Assembly: GCA_017395725.1 (NCBI GenBank)
Contig: JAFQOB010000015.1
Span: 1-5,777 of the forward strand
Reading direction: 5' to 3'
Length of the DNA: 5,777 nucleotides
Source of the DNA: Clostridia bacterium
GTDB taxonomy: Bacteria > Bacillota_A > Clostridia > Oscillospirales > CAG-272
Position 1 is the stretch's first letter. Each line of letters begins with the position of its first letter. Under the pieces are notes generated by a model that was given only the letters and a program-made list of their open reading frames with translations, was not told where the DNA came from and did not search any database. The position numbers and the translations under genes were made by a program. Of the stretch, positions 1 through 4,570 are shown one piece after another.

Positions 1-122
1 ACATTCGCCACATTTGTGGCAGTGGGGCAGGTTTGCAAGTGTCGGATTTTTCGGTGGGCTTTCAGCTCCGCCGGTAATATGGCGTTATACGCCTGAGCAA
101 ACCACCGGCTTAGCCGGTGGTT
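1..122. other. GC-rich segment with clustered hairpins; possible IS200/IS605-type end or structured RNA
   Basis: No convincing gene is seen here. GC is about 56% over the first 120 bases, against about 42% in the next 60. Inverted repeats lie at 7-20 (GCCACA/TGTGGC), 52-73 (CGGTGG/CCGCCG), 81-93 (GGCGT/ACGCC) and 100-122 (10-bp arms, 3-base loop). A 7-bp long-range complement, GGTTTGC at 30-36 with GCAAACC at 97-103, would enclose the middle hairpins but competes with the last one. The 52-73 stem needs a U-G pair on the plus strand, which would be an A-C mismatch on the minus strand, a slight hint that any RNA reads rightward. Inference: the strong subterminal hairpin beside a composition break resembles an end of an IS200/IS605-family element. 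No transposase is visible, as the window starts here. Confidence 0.3.
100..122 (-). terminator. Stem-loop after the methyltransferase gene, possible terminator of the ppx-trmH unit
   Basis: The arms AACCACCGGC and GCCGGTGGTT pair perfectly around a 3-base loop. The hairpin begins 4 bases past the TAA of the minus-strand methyltransferase gene, where a terminator would be expected. Against this, only about three T residues follow the stem on the minus strand, so the U-tract is poor. The same hairpin could instead belong to the repeat-rich segment to its left. Confidence 0.4.
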
Positions 123-126
123 ATGA

Positions 127-894
127 TTATCTATTTTGTCTATAGACTTCAAATCCGAGAACGGTAGATGCCGAGGCGGCGGAAAGGGAGGCGGGAAAGT
201 CTTTGCCGTATTCGATTCGCACGATACAGTCAGCGTGTTGAAGAATAGAGCTTGAAATACCTCTTTTTTCACCGCCCACAATAAGCAAGAGTGGCTTTTT
301 TAGGTCAGCATCATACATAGATATACTGTTATCAAGGTCGGCACAGACGATTTTGTAGCCTTTATTTTTAAATGTAGTTACAAAGGAATTGTCGGGAGTG
401 ATAAATATGTTGAGCTGTTCGGAGGCACCTGCAGAAGCACGGCAAACGACACCGGCGGCAGTTAGCCAGTTTCTCTCGGGTAGAATGATACCGGAAACCC
501 CCGAAGCATAAAGACTTCTCAAAGAGTACCCAAAATTATACGGGTCTTCGATTCCGTCAAGCATAACGTAAAAACCGTTTTCTTCAATGTTGTTTGTGTC
601 AAGCGTGGAAAAATTTCTATCAGAGCATACAAAAGCCAATCCGCCGTGACTGTTTCCTAAGGTCAGATTGTCAATAACTTGTTTTTCAACAAGTTCAAGT
701 GTATATCCCAATTCGTATGATTTAGCTTTAAGAAAAGAAAACTCTTTAGGTTTTCTTTTTGCTTTTTCAGCGTCATAGTATACTTTCAGTATTTTTCTGT
801 CACTTTTATTATCAAGTATAGAAGACAAGACGGCTCTGAATGAGACGATGCCTTCAAAGGTATTACTGTTTTCAAACTTGTCTCGTTCTTTCAT
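127..894 (-). CDS. SpoU/TrmH-family RNA 2'-O-ribose methyltransferase
   Basis: Predicted SAM-dependent methyltransferase acting on the ribose 2'-OH of a tRNA or rRNA nucleotide; the target cannot be assigned. Residue numbers count from a TTG at 900. An N-terminal part resembling the SpoU substrate-binding domain spans about 12-95, with GNSHGGLAF at 83-91. The SPOUT knot domain follows: motif 1 LDGIEDPYNFGYSLR at 114-128 with Asn122 and Arg128, motif 2 LIVGGEKRGI at 206-215 with Glu211, and motif 3 at about 235-253. Motif 3 reads ASLSAASA where many relatives have SLNVSVAA, so the usual Asn is Ser. I chose the ATG at 894 (255 aa) because a GGAG at 903-906 sits 8 bases upstream; the TTG at 900 is only 2 bases from it. 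The gene starts two bases after the phosphatase stop, suggesting translational coupling. Family confidence is high, exact role unknown. Confidence 0.9.
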   Translation of the reverse strand: MKERDKFENSNTFEGIVSFRAVLSSILDNKSDRKILKVYYDAEKAKRKPKEFSFLKAKSYELGYTLELVEKQVIDNLTLGNSHGGLAFVCSDRNFSTLDTNNIEENGFYVMLDGIEDPYNFGYSLRSLYASGVSGIILPERNWLTAAGVVCRASAGASEQLNIFITPDNSFVTTFKNKGYKIVCADLDNSISMYDADLKKPLLLIVGGEKRGISSSILQHADCIVRIEYGKDFPASLSAASASTVLGFEVYRQNR

Positions 895-896
895 AA

Positions 897-1787
897 TCAA
901 GACTCCAAGGATTTTAGTATTTTTTCATAGACGTAGCCCTCGCGTATACCGCAAGTGCTGACGGTTATATTCTTGACACTAGCTATTTCAAAAAGACCAA
1001 GATATGCCGCAAGACCGGGGATAACCGTTGTGACACGGTGTGGAACAAGCTCGGTAAGCAGATTTATAACGTTTTCATCATAACTCCTCAATTTTTCATA
1101 CATATTTTTTAGATTATTGTATGTCATTGAATACTCGGGAGAATCTGTATAGAAGTGTGTATATATCTTGTTCAAGGCAAGTGCTGTTCCGCCAACAAGT
1201 ACGGCATCTGTAACGTTTAACGGAAATAGCTTTGTTTTTTCAAAAGACTGTACAGCAAAATTTTTCATAGCATCAAAATTATTTTGCGGATAATCAAGGT
1301 AGAGAGAAAGAGAACCGAAGTTCATACTTTCAGATTCTTTTTTCTGCCCCAAAAGACAATGAACAACCTCCGTGCTACCGCCGCCCATATCGATTAGAAT
1401 AGCATTATCGGGAAAATTAGGCATAGTGTTTTTTACTCCCGAAAAGCTGTAGAAAGCCTCGTCATTACCGGAGACCAAATCGATTTTTTCGCCGCAAAAA
1501 TCAAGGACGGTGTTTTTTATTTCGTTTATATTATTTGTACGTCTTAGCGAAGCCGTTGCAAAACAGGAGAAGATATCAGCATTATTTTCTTTTGCTTTGC
1601 TTTTAAAACTGTTGATTATATTACAAAGGAGAAAAATACCTTTATCAGAAAGAACTCCGGAGGAGATATAGGAAATAAGCTTTGCATTGTTGACTTCCGA
1701 GAAGATTTCGTTTAAAATTCCGTTGTTGACGGAGTAGATTTTCATTTTCACGGTGTTTGAGCCGATATCAACAACTGCAATATTCAT
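897..1787 (-). CDS. Ppx/GppA-family phosphatase (exopolyphosphatase-like), short form
   Basis: Member of the ASKHA-fold Ppx/GppA family, which removes terminal phosphate from inorganic polyphosphate or hydrolyses pppGpp; the sequence does not decide between them. Visible motifs: first phosphate loop DIGSNTVKMKIY at 7-18; ATASLRRTNN at 77-86; SGNDEA at 106-111 with Glu110 at the position of the catalytic Glu; second phosphate loop ILIDMGGGSTEVV at 130-142; FGSLSL at 157-162; GGTALALNKI at 199-208; and RVTTVIPGL and STCGIREGY near the C-terminus. At 296 aa it is the short form without the C-terminal HD-like domain of E. coli PPX. The ATG is supported by AAAGGAGGT (complement of 1795-1803) 7 bases upstream. 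It is the first gene of the leftward unit; no polyphosphate kinase gene is in view. Its substrate remains open. Confidence 0.92.
   Translation of the reverse strand: MNIAVVDIGSNTVKMKIYSVNNGILNEIFSEVNNAKLISYISSGVLSDKGIFLLCNIINSFKSKAKENNADIFSCFATASLRRTNNINEIKNTVLDFCGEKIDLVSGNDEAFYSFSGVKNTMPNFPDNAILIDMGGGSTEVVHCLLGQKKESESMNFGSLSLYLDYPQNNFDAMKNFAVQSFEKTKLFPLNVTDAVLVGGTALALNKIYTHFYTDSPEYSMTYNNLKNMYEKLRSYDENVINLLTELVPHRVTTVIPGLAAYLGLFEIASVKNITVSTCGIREGYVYEKILKSLES
903..906 (-). promoter_or_regulatory. Ribosome binding site deciding the methyltransferase start
   Basis: GGAG on the minus strand lies inside the last codons of the upstream phosphatase gene. It is 8 bases before the ATG at 894 and only 2 bases before the TTG at 900, which favours the ATG. 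Confidence 0.6.
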
Positions 1788-1794
1788 AGAGTGT

Positions 1795-1803
1795 ACCTCC
1801 TTT
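1795..1803 (-). promoter_or_regulatory. Strong ribosome binding site of the Ppx/GppA gene
   Basis: AAAGGAGGT on the minus strand is a near-perfect Shine-Dalgarno match, 7 bases before the ATG at 1787. Confidence 0.85.
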
Positions 1804-1822
1804 GTATTATGAAAGATAAGTT

Positions 1823-1851
1823 ATTATAACACAAAGTGACGCAAAAATAAA
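1823..1851 (-). promoter_or_regulatory. Extended -10 sigma-A promoter for the ppx-trmH unit
   Basis: Read on the minus strand, TGTTATAAT (complement of 1823-1831) is a perfect -10 with a TGn extension. The -35 at 17-bp spacing is a poor TTTATT (1846-1851), which fits an extended -10 promoter. Transcription would start near 1816, leaving a leader of about 30 bases with the Shine-Dalgarno site. Confidence 0.65.
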
Positions 1852-1857
1852 TAACAA

Positions 1858-1886
1858 TTGACAAAAAAGTGTAATACGTGTAAAAT
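1858..1886 (+). promoter_or_regulatory. Sigma-A promoter of dxs
   Basis: TTGACA at 1858-1863 and TAAAAT at 1881-1886 are separated by exactly 17 bp: a perfect -35 and a one-mismatch -10. The start would fall near 1892, giving a leader of roughly 33 bases. It is back to back with the leftward promoter, the -35 lying about 30 bp from the other -10. No operator or riboswitch is evident. Confidence 0.8.
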
Positions 1887-1924
1887 AATAGATAGAAAAT
1901 AAACCGAGAAAGGGAGAGTGTTGT

Positions 1925-3772
1925 ATGGCATATCTGGATAAGATAGACAGCCCGAAAGAGCTGAAGAAACTGAGTATTGCAGAGACTGCCGTTGTTGCAG
2001 AAGAGATAAGAGAAAAGATAATCGACACTCTTTCCGTAAACGGAGGACACGTAGCCTCTAACTTAGGGGTTGTTGAATTGACCCTTGCATTGCACAGAGT
2101 ATTTGATTTGCCTCGTGACAGTATAATATTTGACGTTGGACATCAGTGTTACGTACATAAGCTGTTGACCGGAAGAAAGGACAGATTTGATACTTTAAGA
2201 AAGCACGGAGGACTGTCAGGCTTTACGAACAGATTTGAGAGTGAATATGACGTGTTTGGCGCAGGTCATAGCGGAACGTCTGTTTCAGCCGCTTTGGGAG
2301 TTGCCGGTGCAAATAAGCTGTCGGGTAACAATGCGTATTCCATTGCCGTTGTGGGAGACGGTTCTTTTACAAACGGTATGATATACGAGGCGTTGAACAA
2401 CTGTTCTGGCGACGCATCGAACGTTATTATTGTATTGAATGATAACGAGATGTCGATTTCGAAGAACGTTGGCGCAATGTCGAGTTATTTGTCCGAGTTC
2501 AGTAACTCACGCAGTTATATAAAATTCAAGAACAAGGTTTATGCTTTTTGTTTAAAGACCAAGGGCTTTGGCACAGTGCTTTTGTCTATAGGCAGAGCAA
2601 TAAAGAATATAGTAAAAAAAGTATTTATGACCAAGAATTATTTTGAGTGCTTGGGACTTAAATATTTTGGACCAATTGACGGACACGACCAAGAGTTGTT
2701 AGAGCTTGTTTTTGAACAGGCAAAACGCAAGAAAAGACCATGCTTGGTCCACGTTGTAACAAAGAAGGGCAAGGGATATAAGTTTGCCGAAGAAAGAGCA
2801 GACGTATTTCACTCAGTTGGCAGCTTTGAGAAAGAAAGCGGTAAGACTCCCGAAGCTAAGTATGATTTTTCTGCAGCTTTTGGTGATACGTTGACCGAAC
2901 TTGCAGAAGAAAATAAGAATATAGTTGCAATAACCGCCGCTATGACGCAAGGGACGGGACTTACCAAATTTGCAGAAAAACATAAAGATAGATTTTTTGA
3001 CGTAGGAATAGCTGAAGAACACGCGTTGACGTTTAGTGCGGGACTGGCGGTGATGGGAAAGATTCCGGTATTTGCCGTATATTCAAGCTTTTTGCAAAGA
3101 TGCTATGACCAACTGATACACGATGTGGCGATACAAAAGCTTCCGGTGGTTATAGGTATAGACAGAGCAGGGCTTGTAGCCGGAGACGGAATGACCCACC
3201 AAGGAATATATGACAGCGCATTTATGCTTGGTATACCTAATTTTGAGGTGTACACTCCCGAGAACTATACCGATTTAAAAGAGGCAGTAACCCTGGCTGT
3301 AGGCAGTAACAGACCGTCGGCTGTAAGGTATCCCAAGGGGACGGAAGTTTTGTATGACAATAGGTTTGTAAGAAAATACGATTCAATATCCGTTGCCGAA
3401 GTAGGAAAGGGAGAAAAGAAGACAGCTGTTATAACTTACGGAAGAATAACAGGTAACGTATATAAGGCGGCAAAGATGCTTGATTCCGAGTATAGTGTTA
3501 AGATAATAAAAATGCACAAGATAATGCCCCAGCCTTTTGAAGAACTATTAACCGAGTGCGAGAGTATTGAAAAAATACTTGTAGTGGAAGAGGGAATAGA
3601 AAAAGGCGGCGTAGGAGAAAAGATAGGCGCATATTTTGGCGAACGGGGAAAGAGAGTGTGTATACACGCTATAGACCCGGAAAAGAGTTTTTCAGGAAAT
3701 ATAAACGACTTGTTTGATGATTTTGGGTTTACTCCGGAAAAAATAAAAGAAAAGATAATAGCAATACAGTAA
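1925..3772 (+). CDS. dxs: 1-deoxy-D-xylulose-5-phosphate synthase
   Basis: Thiamine-diphosphate enzyme condensing pyruvate and glyceraldehyde 3-phosphate, releasing CO2 and giving DXP, the entry to the MEP isoprenoid pathway and a precursor of thiamine and pyridoxal in many bacteria. Its 615 aa are close to the usual ~620. Visible landmarks: GGH with His42 and DVGHQ with His73 (E. coli His49 and His80); the ThDP/Mg site starting GDGSFTNG at 144 and ending LNDNEMSIS at 171-179; GPIDGHD at 249-255; IAEEHALTFSAG at 362-373 with catalytic Glu364 (E. coli Glu370); IDRAG at 412-416 with Arg414; and DGMTHQG at 421-427 with Asp421 and His425. The C-terminal transketolase-like domain covers about 495-612. 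The ATG has AGGGAG at 1911-1916, 8 bases upstream. No MEP-pathway or xseA/ispA-type neighbour is visible; it is followed directly by sigK. Confidence 0.97.
   Translation: MAYLDKIDSPKELKKLSIAETAVVAEEIREKIIDTLSVNGGHVASNLGVVELTLALHRVFDLPRDSIIFDVGHQCYVHKLLTGRKDRFDTLRKHGGLSGFTNRFESEYDVFGAGHSGTSVSAALGVAGANKLSGNNAYSIAVVGDGSFTNGMIYEALNNCSGDASNVIIVLNDNEMSISKNVGAMSSYLSEFSNSRSYIKFKNKVYAFCLKTKGFGTVLLSIGRAIKNIVKKVFMTKNYFECLGLKYFGPIDGHDQELLELVFEQAKRKKRPCLVHVVTKKGKGYKFAEERADVFHSVGSFEKESGKTPEAKYDFSAAFGDTLTELAEENKNIVAITAAMTQGTGLTKFAEKHKDRFFDVGIAEEHALTFSAGLAVMGKIPVFAVYSSFLQRCYDQLIHDVAIQKLPVVIGIDRAGLVAGDGMTHQGIYDSAFMLGIPNFEVYTPENYTDLKEAVTLAVGSNRPSAVRYPKGTEVLYDNRFVRKYDSISVAEVGKGEKKTAVITYGRITGNVYKAAKMLDSEYSVKIIKMHKIMPQPFEELLTECESIEKILVVEEGIEKGGVGEKIGAYFGERGKRVCIHAIDPEKSFSGNINDLFDDFGFTPEKIKEKIIAIQ
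3741..3770 (+). promoter_or_regulatory. Candidate sigma-E promoter of sigK, overlapping the dxs stop codon
   Basis: AATACAGT at 3763-3770 matches six of the seven defined bases of the sigma-E -10 consensus CATACAnT. AAATAAA at 3741-3747 is a weak match to the A/T-rich -35 (KMATATT), at 15-bp spacing. In B. subtilis sigK depends on sigma-E, so the site is plausible, but the local A-richness makes chance matches likely. A start would fall near 3777. Confidence 0.35.
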
Positions 3773-3778
3773 TAAAAG

Positions 3779-3815
3779 AACACCCTTGTACGTAATAATG
3801 TACAGGGGTGTTTTT
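3779..3815 (+). terminator. Rho-independent terminator of dxs, overlapping the sigK translation start
   Basis: Positions 3779-3791 pair with 3800-3812 in a 13-bp stem containing one G-U pair, around an 8-base loop. The stem runs into five T residues (3811-3815). The hairpin begins 6 bases after the dxs TAA. The minus strand also gives a T-rich tail after the stem. The hairpin's 3' arm contains the likely sigK ribosome binding site, and the T-run abuts the sigK ATG, so it may also act as a translational control hairpin. Confidence 0.7.
3804..3810 (+). promoter_or_regulatory. Ribosome binding site of sigK inside the hairpin 3' arm
   Basis: AGGGGTG differs from the AGGTG-ending Shine-Dalgarno consensus by one A-to-G change that still allows G-U pairing. 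It is 5 bases before the ATG at 3816. It would be base-paired whenever the 3779-3812 hairpin forms. Neither the ATG at 3798 nor the one at 3831 has a comparable site. Confidence 0.55.
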
Positions 3816-4508
3816 ATGCTTTTTCAATCAATGTTAAATTTTATATATCTTTTTTTGAGGGTATCGGGAGGACAAAATTTTCCGCCGCCTTTACCGCCCG
3901 AAGAGGAGGCTGACTATTTCAAGAAGGCAAGACAGGGAGATGCGTTAGCGAGAGAAAAGCTTATTGAACATAATTTAAGACTCGTCGCGCACATTGTTAA
4001 GAAATATTATACTTCAAACAAGAATCAAGAGGATTTGATATCCGTCGGAACGATAGGGCTTATAAAGGCTATTGACTCGTATGATATAGAAAACGGAACG
4101 AAGTTTGCGACTTATGCGGGAAAATGCTTACAGAATGAGATATTGATGTATTTCAGAGCACAGAAGAAGTCATCAAATGAGGTATCTATAAATGAGACTA
4201 TAGATATTGACAAAGACGGAAACCCGTTGACGTATATAGATATAATTGCAAGTGAAGATACCATAGCCGACGACCTTGATATAAAGATGAAGAGTGCAAA
4301 GGCTTTGAAGATAATAAACAATGAGCTTAGTGACAGAGAAAAAGATATTATAGTAATGCGATACGGTATAGGGAAAGAAAGGGCAATAACACAAAGAGAG
4401 ATAGCAAACAAGCTTGGAATATCACGTTCGTACGTCAGCCGAATAGAAAAGGGAGCATTAGAAAAGATAAACGAATTGTTATCCCGTCCGGGATTTACGA
4501 TGTTTTAG
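3816..4508 (+). CDS. sigK: RNA polymerase sporulation sigma factor sigma-K, with pro-sequence
   Basis: Late mother-cell sigma factor that directs core RNA polymerase to coat and spore-maturation promoters. From the ATG at 3816 it has 230 aa, within the family's range. Residues 1-20 (MLFQSMLNFIYLFLRVSGGQ) are hydrophobic, matching the pro-sequence removed by the SpoIVFB-type membrane protease; NFPPPLP then begins the mature part. Region 2 includes EHNLRLVAHIVKKY at 51-64, ISVGTIGLIKAI at 75-86, and the -10-contacting stretch from GTKFATY (94) to MYFR (114). Region 4 has DREKDIIVMRYGIG at 173-186 and the helix-turn-helix TQREIANKLGISRSYVSRIE at 192-211. EHNLRLVAHI and the C-terminal helix read as sigma-K rather than sigma-E. 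There is no skin-type insertion. Start alternatives are ATGs at 3798 and 3831; 3816 has the only good ribosome site. Confidence 0.93.
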   Translation: MLFQSMLNFIYLFLRVSGGQNFPPPLPPEEEADYFKKARQGDALAREKLIEHNLRLVAHIVKKYYTSNKNQEDLISVGTIGLIKAIDSYDIENGTKFATYAGKCLQNEILMYFRAQKKSSNEVSINETIDIDKDGNPLTYIDIIASEDTIADDLDIKMKSAKALKIINNELSDREKDIIVMRYGIGKERAITQREIANKLGISRSYVSRIEKGALEKINELLSRPGFTMF

Positions 4509-4537
4509 GAATAAAACAAAAGGAACTTACATATTAT
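4509..4537 (+). promoter_or_regulatory. Candidate sigma-E promoter of the SPOCS gene
   Basis: CATATTAT at 4530-4537 agrees with the sigma-E -10 CATACAAT at six of eight positions. GAATAAA at 4509-4515, just after the sigK stop, is a partial -35 at 14-bp spacing. A start would fall near 4544, before the ribosome site at 4558-4563. No terminator is seen after sigK, so co-transcription with sigK is equally possible. Confidence 0.3.
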
Positions 4538-4570
4538 TTAGCAAAAAAGCAGTATGAGAGAGGTTAATTT

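Noticed and set aside
1..148. Short open frames entering from the left edge on the plus strand (to 96, 77 and 148) as the tail of a gene
   Set aside because: None gives a recognisable protein end, and several frames are open at once in GC-rich sequence. A transposase remnant cannot be supported from these peptides.
1788..1924. A riboswitch, such as a thiamine-type leader, ahead of dxs
   Set aside because: The predicted leader is only about 33 bases and no conserved riboswitch core is visible.
1784..2050. Minus-strand open frames across the divergent promoter region and the start of dxs
   Set aside because: They overlap the dxs promoter and coding start, have low-complexity Phe/Ile/Leu/Ser-rich translations typical of antisense frames, and no ribosome site.
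2813..3783. Antisense open frames within dxs (2813-3022 and 3436-3783)
   Set aside because: They are shadows of a highly conserved coding frame with no ribosome site or family resemblance.
3786..3815. Extending sigK upstream to a TTG at 3786 or an ATG at 3798
   Set aside because: These starts lie in the hairpin without a ribosome site and would add residues before a pro-sequence that already looks complete from 3816.
4112..4411. Antisense open frames within sigK
   Set aside because: They mirror the conserved sigma-K frame and encode Ile/Phe/Ser-rich sequence with no recognisable domain.
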